In this document: one piece after another, positions 17,870 to 26,044 of the stretch
Layout: each line of letters opens with the position of its first letter
How positions within the stretch are numbered: the first letter of the stretch is position 1
Assembly: GCF_000767465.1 (NCBI RefSeq)
Contig: NZ_CP009291.1
Location: 2,584,501-2,648,500 of the forward strand
Direction: 5' to 3'
Length of the DNA: 64,000 bases
From: Novosphingobium pentaromativorans US6-1
GTDB lineage: Bacteria; Pseudomonadota; Alphaproteobacteria; Sphingomonadales; Sphingomonadaceae
Program-made: the position numbers and the translations under genes
Notes under the pieces: generated by a model
Databases searched by the model: none
Told to the model about the DNA's origin: nothing
The model's input: only the letters and a program-made list of their open reading frames with translations

Positions 17870-18451
17870 TCACTCCCCGAGAGGGGCGTTGTCGTCCGGC
17901 AGGCGGGACAGTCCGTCGATAATCAGCTCGATCAGCCGCCTCGCGCGGGCTTCACCCTCCTTGGTGCGGATCTGCCAGATGAAGCTGAGCAGCAATTGCA
18001 TATCGCCTGAATCGTAGTCGCGGCGGAAAGCGTCCTGTCGGGCTCCGGCGTCGAGAAGGTGCTCGATTGCCTCGCGCACCGGGCGATAGGCTTCTTCCTG
18101 CTCCGCCAATGAAAGAGCGGCCCTGAGCGTCTCTGCAAAGCCGCGCTGGCCCACCACATAATCGATCAGGCGCGTGCACCACTGGCGGAACGCCTCGGTA
18201 GCCGGATGGGCGAGGCTGAGTTCGTGGGCGAGATCGATCAGCTTGTTCACTTCCGCCTGATTCACCGCGACGACCAGCGCCTCGCGCGTCGGGAAGTGGC
18301 GGTAGAGCGTGCCCGCGCCGACCTGCGCGGCTTTGGCGATGGAATTGAGCGATGCATCGGGGTTTGCGGTCAGGGCGCGCCGGGCAACATCGAGGATGCG
18401 CTGACGATTGGCTTGTGCGTCGGATCGCAGCGGGGAAGGCGTGGAACTCAT
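17870..18451 (-). CDS. TetR-family transcriptional regulator
   Basis: A 193-residue TetR-type repressor. The N-terminal helix-turn-helix is at about residues 15-60, with the characteristic IAKAAQVGAGTLYRHFPTRE; the remainder is the helical ligand-binding domain. It is divergent from the D-aminoacylase-type amidohydrolase and Coq4-like gene, so local control of that operon is likely. The gapped palindrome CGGAG-N4-CTCCG (18471-18484), 20 bp upstream of its start, is a candidate operator. The short region after the gene carries CCCTGA-type direct repeats of no evident function (17819-17853). Confidence 0.9.
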   Translation of the reverse strand: MSSTPSPLRSDAQANRQRILDVARRALTANPDASLNSIAKAAQVGAGTLYRHFPTREALVVAVNQAEVNKLIDLAHELSLAHPATEAFRQWCTRLIDYVVGQRGFAETLRAALSLAEQEEAYRPVREAIEHLLDAGARQDAFRRDYDSGDMQLLLSFIWQIRTKEGEARARRLIELIIDGLSRLPDDNAPLGE

Positions 18452-18470
18452 ATATCTCTATTGACCTAAG

Positions 18471-18605
18471 CGGAGACCTCTCCGATAATGTGGGGCGTTG
18501 AAAGCGAACGCGTTGGCAAGCCCTCTCAGCCGATAGGCGGTGCCGACTTGCGCTTTCGCGAAATTCGAGCAGGACGCTAGCTCCTGCCTCTAATCGGAGA
18601 GGTCT
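18471..18605 (+). promoter_or_regulatory. Paired 13-bp inverted repeats flanking the 5' leader; the right arm contains the SD
   Basis: AGACCTCTCCGAT (18474-18486) and its exact reverse complement ATCGGAGAGGTCT (18593-18605) lie 106 bp apart in the divergent region. The right arm contains GGAGAGG, the SD of the amidohydrolase at 18609. In an mRNA starting upstream of 18474 (for example from a TATATC at 18451-18456) the two arms could pair and hide the SD. The left arm is also part of the palindrome CGGAG-ACCT-CTCCG, so operator function for TetR is the alternative. Confidence 0.5.
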
Positions 18606-18608
18606 GCC

Positions 18609-20357
18609 ATGTACAACATTCTTATCAAGAACGGCACCGTGGTCGATGGCGCGAACAATCCCCCGCGCAAGGCCGACGTGCGCATTGCCAACGGCAAGAT
18701 CGTCGGGATCGGCGACTCCCTCGAACGGCAAGGCGCCGAGCGGGTGGTCGATGCCGAAGGATGCTACGTAACCCCCGGCTTCATCGAGACGCACAACCAT
18801 TACGACGCGCCGATGTGGTGGATGCCCAACATGTTTCCGCTTCCCGGTTACGGCATCACGACCACGATAAACGGCAACTGCGGATTTGCGGCAGCGCCTG
18901 TGCCGCGTTCGGAAGATGCGAAGAACGCGATGATCAAGATCTTCTCCTTCTTCGAGGACATCCCGCTCAGCCCGTTTCATTCCGAACTGCCATGGGACTG
19001 GCAGACCTGGGGGGAATATCGCGAATCCATGCAGCGCCATCTGAAGGTGCCGGTGAACTTCGAATTCTTCTGCGGGCACCAGTCGCTGCGCCTCGCTGCA
19101 ATGGGAATGGACGGGGCGAAGCGCGCCGCCACCGACGAGGAGATCGCCACGATGCAGGACATGCTGCGCGAGGCCCTGTCCGCTGGAACGATCGGCTTTT
19201 CCAGCAATCTTCTCGATTATGACGACGAGGGCAATCCGGTGCCCTCGCTGTTGGCGCAGGACAAGGAATTCGAAGCGCTGTTCGACGTGCTGGAGGAATT
19301 TCCCGGCAAGACCTTCCAGTTCATCATCGGCGTATTCCAGCGCTTCACCGGCGTGCAGGACATGGAGCGCATGGTCCCGTTGCTGAAGGATCGCAAGTTC
19401 AAGAGCCAGTGGGGCGGGGTGCCCACCCTGTCATACCAGATGGCGCGCGTCGGCGAACTGGTTGAACGACACGAGGAGTACAAGGCAAAAGGCTATCCGC
19501 TCTATACCGGCTGGACGCACGTGCCCCCGGCCACGCAGATCAACTTCAACAGTTCGCTTACCTTCGCGCAGAGCAACATCCTCGTCTGGGCGGAATTCGC
19601 TTCGGAAATGAACCAGAACCGCAAGCTGGCCATGCTGCAGGACGAGACCTGGCGCGAGAAGGCCCGGGCGAGCTGGGACCAGGCATACGAGCAGGCGATG
19701 TTCCGCCGTCCCGAAGTCGTCATCATGCGCGACAGCCAATTCAAGGTCGGTCCTTACGGCTCGGACGTCACCTTCCGGGACGTGATCGACGCCGCACCCG
19801 CCGGCAAGCACCCCTCGGACATCCTGGCGGACTGGATCCTCGACAACGGCCTTGGCTCCACCCTGGGCTACGACATGATAAAGGCGTCGGAAGATCAGAT
19901 GGTGGGTCTGTTCCATGATCCCAACGCGGTTGGCAATCTGTCCGATTCAGGAGCCCACGCACAGATGCTGTGCGGCATTGGCGATCATATCGACATGATC
20001 AAGAAATATGTCGTGCGCGAAAAGAAGATCCCGATCGAGCTGGCGATCCACAACATCACCGGCAAGCTGGCCGCCTTCTTCGGCCTCGACGATCGCGGCG
20101 TGATCGAGGAAGGGCGCAATGCCGACATCGCGATCTGGCACATCGACGAGGTCGAGCGCCGCCCGATGATCAAGGAATTCGACGTACCCGACGGATCGGG
20201 GGGCAGGGGTTATCGCTATACGCGCGAACCCGCGCCCATGCGCATGACCATCGCCAACGGCGAACCGATCTTCGACGGCGGGTTCTTCACTGGCGCCTAT
20301 CCGGGCCGCATCGCCGGATACCAGACCAACGAGGCTTTCGCCGAAGCGGCCGAATAA
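18609..20357 (+). CDS. N-acyl-D-amino-acid deacylase-type amidohydrolase
   Basis: Metal-dependent amidohydrolase of the D-aminoacylase/dihydroorotase-like group, 582 residues. The N-terminal beta-sandwich starts NILIKNGTVVDG and ends at GCYVTPGFIETHNHYD, which holds the metal-binding His62-x-His64 and Asp66. Later elements include TINGNCGFAAAP, SDSGAHAQMLCG (conserved Asp ligand) and the closing GVIEEGRNADIAIWH. Annotations in this family often say D-aminoacylase, but catabolic-cluster members may act on other amides or lactones. The SD lies inside a 13-bp inverted-repeat arm. The Coq4-family gene follows 33 bp downstream. Confidence 0.88.
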   Translation: MYNILIKNGTVVDGANNPPRKADVRIANGKIVGIGDSLERQGAERVVDAEGCYVTPGFIETHNHYDAPMWWMPNMFPLPGYGITTTINGNCGFAAAPVPRSEDAKNAMIKIFSFFEDIPLSPFHSELPWDWQTWGEYRESMQRHLKVPVNFEFFCGHQSLRLAAMGMDGAKRAATDEEIATMQDMLREALSAGTIGFSSNLLDYDDEGNPVPSLLAQDKEFEALFDVLEEFPGKTFQFIIGVFQRFTGVQDMERMVPLLKDRKFKSQWGGVPTLSYQMARVGELVERHEEYKAKGYPLYTGWTHVPPATQINFNSSLTFAQSNILVWAEFASEMNQNRKLAMLQDETWREKARASWDQAYEQAMFRRPEVVIMRDSQFKVGPYGSDVTFRDVIDAAPAGKHPSDILADWILDNGLGSTLGYDMIKASEDQMVGLFHDPNAVGNLSDSGAHAQMLCGIGDHIDMIKKYVVREKKIPIELAIHNITGKLAAFFGLDDRGVIEEGRNADIAIWHIDEVERRPMIKEFDVPDGSGGRGYRYTREPAPMRMTIANGEPIFDGGFFTGAYPGRIAGYQTNEAFAEAAE

Positions 20358-20390
20358 GGGCCGCAACAAAGGCGATCGAGGAGAGAAACG

Positions 20391-21287
20391 ATGGCGACAA
20401 AGGCACAGGACAAATCCCTGCCGCAGGACAAGGCGGGAGCGAACGAAACGCGAATGCAGCAAAAGATGGGGATGACTGCGGAAGAAACCGCCTACATGCG
20501 CGGCGACAAGCATCCGGTGGCGGGATCCATCCCGATGAGCACCTCGCCCTATCTCAACAGTCCGCTTTTCGTGCATGCCTTCACGCGCATGGCGCTGCGC
20601 CGGCACGGGGACGACGTGGCCGTGACTTATGACATTCCCGACATGTCGCGCGGTCTGGCGGACGTTGCCGATTACCGTACGGCGATGGAAGGTCTCGAGA
20701 TCGAGAAGGCATCGAATCCGGCGCTGGCGGACTTTCTGGAGCGGCGCCCTCGGCATGAATACCGGGCGGACGATCTGCAGGACTACGGCGCGGGAACGCT
20801 GGGCGCGGCGATCCGCGCCTTCATCGACAGGACGGGGTATGACCTTGCCTTCGTGAACAAGGGCGCCGATGACCAGAACGACCTGCAATACCTGATCAAG
20901 CGCTTCGGCGATTGCCACGATGTGCAGCATATCGCCACCGGGTTCCATCCGAACCTCGCGGGTGAGCTGGCGCTATCGATCATGAATGTCACCTGCAACG
21001 CCAAGCACTTCAATCCGAAGCTGGCCCATTTCCTGTCGCAACCCAACATTTTCGTTTCCAGCGCCAGCTATGCCCGTACGGCCTTCAACTATCCGGAAGG
21101 CACCGATGTCACTCTGGAAGCGATGGAACGCGGAATTGCGGCGGGGCGGGCGATCAACAAGCCGCTGATCCTGGTCGAATGGGAGAACTACCTCGATTGG
21201 CAGCTCGAGGACATTGCCCGGGATCTGGGCTTCGTCATGGGGCCGGGGCACGGCTGGGATTTTTCGAACGAGTGCTGCCGCGGCTAG
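20391..21287 (+). CDS. Coq4-family protein
   Basis: A 298-residue protein carrying the Coq4 zinc motif HDxxHx11E: HDVQH at residues 176-180, then Glu192. In eukaryotes COQ4 works in ubiquinone biosynthesis, where it has been linked to oxidative decarboxylation of the ring precursor. Here the gene is in a catabolic operon behind an amidohydrolase, far from any quinone gene, so a role in a degradation pathway or in handling a hydrophobic intermediate is more likely (inference). The first 45 residues are polar and less conserved. SD GAGAG precedes the ATG. Transcription probably starts at the amidohydrolase promoter. Confidence 0.85.
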   Translation: MATKAQDKSLPQDKAGANETRMQQKMGMTAEETAYMRGDKHPVAGSIPMSTSPYLNSPLFVHAFTRMALRRHGDDVAVTYDIPDMSRGLADVADYRTAMEGLEIEKASNPALADFLERRPRHEYRADDLQDYGAGTLGAAIRAFIDRTGYDLAFVNKGADDQNDLQYLIKRFGDCHDVQHIATGFHPNLAGELALSIMNVTCNAKHFNPKLAHFLSQPNIFVSSASYARTAFNYPEGTDVTLEAMERGIAAGRAINKPLILVEWENYLDWQLEDIARDLGFVMGPGHGWDFSNECCRG

Positions 21288-21378
21288 CGGGCGGCCAGCG
21301 CATAGCGAATACGCAAGTCAGGGAGAGGAAGGCGCGGCGACTTCGGTGGCCGCGCCTTTATTGCCGAGAAGTCGTCCG

Positions 21379-22032
21379 TCAGGGCAATGCGTAACTTGCG
21401 ATGGTGCTGCCGGGCGCTTCGCTGGCGCTGTGGCACAAGTCGGGATGGACGATGCGGCAGGGCATTTCCGCATCGAACCAACGGTCGACATGGCCCCAGT
21501 GATAAGGGTGGCGCATATAGGCGCTGTTCAGGTGGTCGAGGCAGGCAAAGTCCTGCTCCCATATATGCGTCCAGCGGCGACGCCCCATGGACCAAGCAGC
21601 CGTGCCCGTGGCCGCATTGCGGATTTCCACGATATAGTCCGGCATGGCGCGCAGTTCGGAGAGGAATTGCTGCTCCGTTAGCGGCGGCGTGCCGTCGTCC
21701 ACGCTTACCAGCAAGGTGCGGTGAATGCCGTTCGCCAGAGCGGGATCGCGCAGGCATACCAGTTCGGGCTGGTACGCGATGGCGTCGATGTTCGCGACGC
21801 TCGATTCCCGAGCAAGTTCCTGCGTCAGGCGCTCAGAGCCGCTTGCAGCCCAACTGTCCCTGTCCGGGTAATCCAGGTGCCATGCGAAATGCCCTGCATT
21901 GGCGCCATGCACCACCGCGCGGACGGCATGGCGCATCGCGCCCGTGCGCAGGGACAGCTCTTCCAGAACCCGCCGTCCGGTTTGCGCAACGCTCGAAGCG
22001 TCGAACGTGACGAGTGCGAGCTGCTTAAACAT
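21379..22032 (-). CDS. Dimeric alpha/beta-barrel (Dabb/EthD-like) protein
   Basis: A 217-residue protein with two ferredoxin-like halves. The C-terminal half, with WTHIWEQDFACLDHLNSAYM and HPYHWGHVDRWFD, is typical of the stress-responsive A/B barrel (Dabb) family; the N-terminal half (MRHAVRAVVHGANAGHFAWH) is a more diverged repeat. Such proteins act as small enzymes or as ligand-binding proteins; no reaction can be named. It is the last gene of a three-gene minus-strand operon, and its start overlaps the preceding small gene by 8 bp. A co-transcribed SDR suggests a shared substrate. Confidence 0.75.
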   Translation of the reverse strand: MFKQLALVTFDASSVAQTGRRVLEELSLRTGAMRHAVRAVVHGANAGHFAWHLDYPDRDSWAASGSERLTQELARESSVANIDAIAYQPELVCLRDPALANGIHRTLLVSVDDGTPPLTEQQFLSELRAMPDYIVEIRNAATGTAAWSMGRRRWTHIWEQDFACLDHLNSAYMRHPYHWGHVDRWFDAEMPCRIVHPDLCHSASEAPGSTIASYALP

Positions 22033-22366
22033 TGCCTTGCTGCCCGCCTTCGAAAGGAACGCGCAAGGTGCGGCTGCGATCGACGATCAGCGGGGCGATC
22101 CCGGACCAGAATTGCGTCACGCGCTCGTCGCCAGCCCCGCCAAGGCGCATTCGCCACCAACCGGCAAGGTCCGGCACGCTCCATTCGAAAATCAGCGCAT
22201 TGGTTCCCTTGTCGAGCAGTACCGGAGGACAAAGGGTGGTGCTCTCCAGCGTCATGCCGCGCGCCTGCGCGGTCGGCGCATAGTCATCAAGATAACGGTC
22301 CCGAACTTCCTCGGCGCGGGCACCCTCGACACACAGCGTATCGGTGATGAAAATCGGGCCATCCAT
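22025..22366 (-). CDS. Small protein, probably dimeric alpha/beta-barrel type
   Basis: A 113-residue protein that I do not recognise with certainty. The pattern MDGPIFITDTLCVEGARAEE, then LIFEWSVPDLAGWWRMR and FWSGIAPLIVDRSRTL resembles the small alpha/beta-barrel proteins found elsewhere in this region. No signal peptide or membrane segment. It is tightly packed between the SDR (3 bp gap) and the Dabb gene (8 bp overlap), so it is real and co-translated with them. Function unknown. Confidence 0.75.
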   Translation of the reverse strand: MDGPIFITDTLCVEGARAEEVRDRYLDDYAPTAQARGMTLESTTLCPPVLLDKGTNALIFEWSVPDLAGWWRMRLGGAGDERVTQFWSGIAPLIVDRSRTLRVPFEGGQQGNV

Positions 22367-22369
22367 ACT

Positions 22370-23212
22370 TCAGGCCCGCGCCACGATGATCTCTCGCCCG
22401 TCTAGCGAGCGCGTGTCGCGACCGATCTCGTCGAGCCATTTGTACGACCAGGCGAGCTTGCCGGTGCATTCCCGCGGGGGGCGCTCCACCAGAGAAAGGG
22501 CGGCTTCGGCGATGTGCTCCACCTTTTCCAGGTACTTTGCCACTTGCGGGGTGAGGATGCCCTGCGCCCTCACGCCGGGCGTGTCGATCACGGCCACCGG
22601 CGCCGCGACGTTGACGGCGATATTGTCGGCTGCGAGGCCGATGGCGAGACCTTGCGACAGGCGATGGACCGCGGCCTTCACCGCCCCGTAGAAAGGCAGG
22701 GTCGCTCCCGCCCCGCTTTCCAGCGCCTGCGCCACGTCAACGGGGACCGCACTGGACGATCCGATATTGACGATCCAGCCTTCGCCTTGCGCTCGCATCA
22801 CGTCGGCTGCCCGCAGGGAAAGGTCGAGCGGCCCGAAAAGGTATTGTTCCGCCTGCGACCGGCAGGTCTCCATTTCCATGTCCTGCACGGTTTGCAGGAC
22901 GGAAGTGCCGGCATTGTTGACCAGGATGTCCAGCCGCCCACATCGGGCCTTGACCCGCTCGATCAGTTCGGCCCGGCTTGCGGCATCCTCGACGTCGCAG
23001 GGGAGGGCGATTGCCCTGCCGCCGGCGCATTCGATCGCGGCGACGGTCTCGTTCACGCAGCCTTGCATTCCCGGAGCGCCGCGGACGGTTCGCGCCGCGC
23101 AGACCACGGTCGCGCCGGCCGCAGCGAGCCGTTGCGCTATGGCGGCGCCGATCCCGCGGCTGGCGCCGGTTACCAGTGCCACGCGCCTTTCGAGTGCTGT
23201 AGCGTCGTCCAT
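22370..23212 (-). CDS. Short-chain dehydrogenase/reductase (SDR)
   Basis: Classical SDR of 280 residues with TGASRGIG near the N-terminus, NNAG mid-protein, and the catalytic Tyr-x3-Lys in FYGAVKAAV with the preceding Ser in GSSSAVPVD. The C-terminus is extended (KWLDEIGRDTRSLDGREII) compared with minimal SDRs, a feature of some steroid and hydroxyacyl-CoA dehydrogenases. The ATG of MDDATALERRVALVTG is chosen because the Rossmann fold begins 12 residues later; the open frame runs much further upstream without similarity. It is first in an operon with two small barrel proteins. Substrate unknown. Confidence 0.87.
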   Translation of the reverse strand: MDDATALERRVALVTGASRGIGAAIAQRLAAAGATVVCAARTVRGAPGMQGCVNETVAAIECAGGRAIALPCDVEDAASRAELIERVKARCGRLDILVNNAGTSVLQTVQDMEMETCRSQAEQYLFGPLDLSLRAADVMRAQGEGWIVNIGSSSAVPVDVAQALESGAGATLPFYGAVKAAVHRLSQGLAIGLAADNIAVNVAAPVAVIDTPGVRAQGILTPQVAKYLEKVEHIAEAALSLVERPPRECTGKLAWSYKWLDEIGRDTRSLDGREIIVARA

Positions 23213-23282
23213 GACCTCTCCCGCTGGACTAATTAAGGTATCTGTTTCACATGTCGTGGACGAGAAGGCAAGGAGCGGATGG

Positions 23283-24038
23283 ATGAAACGACTGGCGGGC
23301 AAGGCGATTGCGATTATCGGGGCTGGCGGCATCGGCGATGCCCTGGCGCAACGCTTCGTGTCGGAAGGTGCCGATGTCCTGCTGGGCGATCGCGACAGCG
23401 CCGCTGCGCGTGCTGGGGCGCAACGGGCCGGGTCGAATTGTTCTGCGATGTCGGTCAATGCAGCCGATGAAGATTCGGTCGCCGCGTTCTTTGGCTGGGC
23501 AAGGGAGATGTGGGGCGGGCTCGACGGGGCACACCTGAACTTCGCGGATTTCAGCGCGGCGCATCCGGACCAGGACTTGCTGACCCTTTCCGTCGATGCA
23601 TTCGACCGGCAAGGCGATACGAATATCCGCGGTACTTTTCTGTGTGCGCGTGCCGCCGTGCCGCTTCTGCTCGATCGGGGTGGCGGCACGATGCTGATCA
23701 CCGGGTCGGGCGCGGCGGCGAAACCGGACAAGAGCGGGTTCGGCTATGGCATGAGCAAGGCGGCGGGCAATGTCTTGATGCGCCACATTGCCTATCGCTA
23801 CGGCGCGCAAGGGGTGCGGGCCAATGTCATCCAGTGCGGCATGGTGCTGCATGAAAGGCTGCTGGCCAATGCGCGGCCGGATTTTGCCGAACGCGCACTG
23901 GCCGGACAGGTGTGCAAGACGCGCGTGACGCGGCCCGAAGATGTCGCCGCGATGTCGGCCATGCTGATGAGCGACGAGGGAGCCACCATCAGCGGGCAGG
24001 TTATCGCCATCGATGGCGGATCGACCATGCGGCTCTAG
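23283..24038 (+). CDS. Short-chain dehydrogenase/reductase (SDR), atypical cofactor loop
   Basis: A 251-residue SDR. The cofactor loop reads IIGAGGIGDALAQ (G-x3-G-x-G spacing kept, but no leading Thr), the usual NNAG is replaced by NFADF, and the catalytic Tyr-Lys pair is YGMSK. The closing motif is SGQVIAIDGGSTM. Start ATG preceded by AGGAG with 7-nt spacing; an ATG 4 nt earlier is out of frame. It shares a 70-bp divergent promoter with the SDR on the other strand, which contains a TTAAGGTATCTGTT element. The altered NAG motif may change activity or subunit contacts. Confidence 0.85.
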   Translation: MKRLAGKAIAIIGAGGIGDALAQRFVSEGADVLLGDRDSAAARAGAQRAGSNCSAMSVNAADEDSVAAFFGWAREMWGGLDGAHLNFADFSAAHPDQDLLTLSVDAFDRQGDTNIRGTFLCARAAVPLLLDRGGGTMLITGSGAAAKPDKSGFGYGMSKAAGNVLMRHIAYRYGAQGVRANVIQCGMVLHERLLANARPDFAERALAGQVCKTRVTRPEDVAAMSAMLMSDEGATISGQVIAIDGGSTMRL

Positions 24039-24063
24039 GCCGGAACCGGCATTCAGGCCTCTT

Positions 24064-24801
24064 TCAGCGGAAGTGCCCGCCGCTCACCGAAAGGGTCGCT
24101 CCGCTGACGAAACCCGAAGCCGGGGTGCTGAGATAGAGGCACGCTTGTGCGACGTCTTCCGGCGTTCCCAGGCGGCGAACGGCGATCGTGCTGGCGGCCC
24201 TTTGCTCTGCCGCCTCGTCTGTGAACATGAAATCGGTCATCGGTGTGCGGATGACGCCGGGACAGATTGCATTGGCGCGAACATTCGCGGGCAATTCGCC
24301 CGACAAGGCTTCGGTGAAGGCAACCAGCCCAGCCTTCGTTGCCGTATAGACCGCCATGCCCGGTTGCGACTTGATGCCGGACAGCGAGGAAACATTGACG
24401 ATGGTCGCTTCCTGCGCCTGTTCGAGATGGGGCAGCGCATGGCGGCAGGTCAGGAAGGGGCCGCCGAGGTTCACGCCCACGAGTCTGGAGAAATCCGCGA
24501 AGTCGGTCTGGCGCACGGGCTTGGGCACGAGGACGCCGGCCACGTTGACGAGGCCGTCCAGGCCGCCCAGCTCCTCGGCTCCACTGTCGATCGCGCGGCG
24601 AACCTGATCGTCGTTCGATACATCGCACACGCGATGAACCTGGCCGGTGCGTTCGGCCACGCCCTCCAATGCATCTTCAGCGATGTCGAGCAGCAGCAGG
24701 CGCGCGCCTTCCTGCGCGAAAAGTTCGGCTACGCCTGCGCCCATTCCCGATGATGCGCCGGTCACCACGATGCGGCGGCCTGCCAGTGTATTCCGACTCA
24801 T
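24064..24801 (-). CDS. Short-chain dehydrogenase/reductase (SDR)
   Basis: A 245-residue classical SDR with TGASSGMG, acidic LLDIAED after beta-2 (suggesting NAD+), NVAG in place of NNAG, Ser in NVSSLSGIK, and catalytic Tyr-Lys as YTATK. It is the last gene of a minus-strand group starting with the VanA-like Rieske oxygenase (27103), flavin reductase and a small barrel protein. In that setting it may oxidise the hydroxylated oxygenase product (inference). It ends 25 bp from the convergent SDR gene. Confidence 0.88.
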   Translation of the reverse strand: MSRNTLAGRRIVVTGASSGMGAGVAELFAQEGARLLLLDIAEDALEGVAERTGQVHRVCDVSNDDQVRRAIDSGAEELGGLDGLVNVAGVLVPKPVRQTDFADFSRLVGVNLGGPFLTCRHALPHLEQAQEATIVNVSSLSGIKSQPGMAVYTATKAGLVAFTEALSGELPANVRANAICPGVIRTPMTDFMFTDEAAEQRAASTIAVRRLGTPEDVAQACLYLSTPASGFVSGATLSVSGGHFR

Positions 24802-24921
24802 TGTGTTCCCCTGACGTGTTTGAATCGATGTCGTGTTTGGATTGAAGTGAGCTGTGCGGGTGCCGATAACGGCGCAGCGGAAGGTTTCTAGCAGCCCCGA
24901 TGACGAAGCGCGCCATCATGC

Positions 24922-25227
24922 TCAGTCTTTGAGTTTCCTGGCGAGGATGAACGCCGATTTCGAACGGTCGAACGTCGGGCTGAAGGGCCGGGGCTTGTCG
25001 GTCATGTCCTGGAGCAGGGTGTCGATGTCGTCGGTTTCAATCGTGTAGGCGGCGACATAGGGCCATTGCGTGTTGCTCATCACCACCTCGAAGCGCTCCG
25101 CCGTCTCGATCCCGTCAAGTGCGAGAAGGTCCGGCAGGTGCGTCGTGCGGTACCATTCGTTGTAGGTTTCCTCGTCGCCCTCGCCAGATGTCGGGCCGTT
25201 GAGGGCAAGCAGCAGGTAACGCGCCAT
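24922..25227 (-). CDS. Small dimeric alpha/beta-barrel protein (MARY-type, copy 1)
   Basis: A 101-residue protein with start MARYLLLALNGPTSGE and core YNEWYRTTHLPDLLALDGIE, a ferredoxin-like fold pattern of the EthD/Dabb superfamily. A clear paralogue lies at 32544-32852 with the same MARY-x4-ALNGPT opening and THLPxL core. EthD-like proteins accompany oxygenases in some degradation clusters with unclear roles. Here it is between the flavin reductase and an SDR, downstream of a Rieske oxygenase. Its role as an accessory to that oxygenase or a small isomerase/cyclase is inferred only. Confidence 0.8.
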   Translation of the reverse strand: MARYLLLALNGPTSGEGDEETYNEWYRTTHLPDLLALDGIETAERFEVVMSNTQWPYVAAYTIETDDIDTLLQDMTDKPRPFSPTFDRSKSAFILARKLKD

Positions 25228-25354
25228 GTTCAGTCTCCCACTATTCGAGTTATTGCCATAGGCCTCATTGCCCCTCCGCAATCGCAGCAGCCCCTTGCGG
25301 GGTCACGCGGCCGGGGCGCTCCCTCGGGGCCGTGCCGACAAGGGAGGCACGCGA

Positions 25355-25906
25355 TCAGGCCAGCCTGCCGAGGCGGGCGAAATCACCTTCGATCCAGCCG
25401 AGCGGCTCGCCCTGGCCGGTATCGGCGCCGGTCACTTCCTCGACTTCGCCGACGAAGAGTTCATGCGTGCCGAAGGCGAGCTTCTCGCTGACCCTGCAGA
25501 AGATGTTCGAACAGGCACCCTTCAGGAAAGGCACACCCTCGGCATAGCCCCATTGTTCGCCCTCGAACCGGCGGTCGCGCATGGTGTGGTTTGCGAAGAG
25601 CCCGACGAAATTCGTCTGCTCGGTTCCCAGCAGGTTGATGCAGAAGCGTTGCGAGCGCGAAACGACGCCATGCGTTGCGGTGGACTGATTGATTGCCACC
25701 AGCATGGATGGCGGTTCCATGCTGACCGGGATGACCGCCGAGGCGACCATGCCCGCGGGCTCTCCACCGCCCGGTTCGCACGTGGTGATGAGCGACACGG
25801 GACCGGGAAGCCTCCTCATCGCGAGCTTGAGCTTTGCCGCGATGGCCGCTTGCCGATCCAGGTCGGTGTCCCTCGTGCCCTCGTCACTCATATCCCCGTC
25901 ACTCAT
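25355..25906 (-). CDS. Flavin reductase-like domain protein
   Basis: A 183-residue flavin reductase (HpaC/flavin-reductase-like domain). Visible elements: LPGPVSLITTCEPGGG, then GMVASAVIPVSMEPPSMLVAINQ (FMN-binding split barrel), SQRFCINLLG, and TGADTGQGEPLGWIEGDF at the C-terminus. It supplies reduced flavin to a partner monooxygenase, or reduces flavin for electron transfer. It sits 138 bp downstream of a Rieske oxygenase gene on the same strand, and no two-component flavin monooxygenase is visible in the window, so its partner is uncertain. Confidence 0.87.
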   Translation of the reverse strand: MSDGDMSDEGTRDTDLDRQAAIAAKLKLAMRRLPGPVSLITTCEPGGGEPAGMVASAVIPVSMEPPSMLVAINQSTATHGVVSRSQRFCINLLGTEQTNFVGLFANHTMRDRRFEGEQWGYAEGVPFLKGACSNIFCRVSEKLAFGTHELFVGEVEEVTGADTGQGEPLGWIEGDFARLGRLA

Positions 25907-26044
25907 TTCCTCGTTACTTCAGGTGCATTCGACATGGTTGGCCTTGTGGGCCACGCAGGAAACGAGTCGGGCGCACCGATCATGTCGGTGTCGATCTCTG
26001 CAATCGAGGGACAGCCAGGCTGCGCCCGGGACGGCGCCTCGCTC

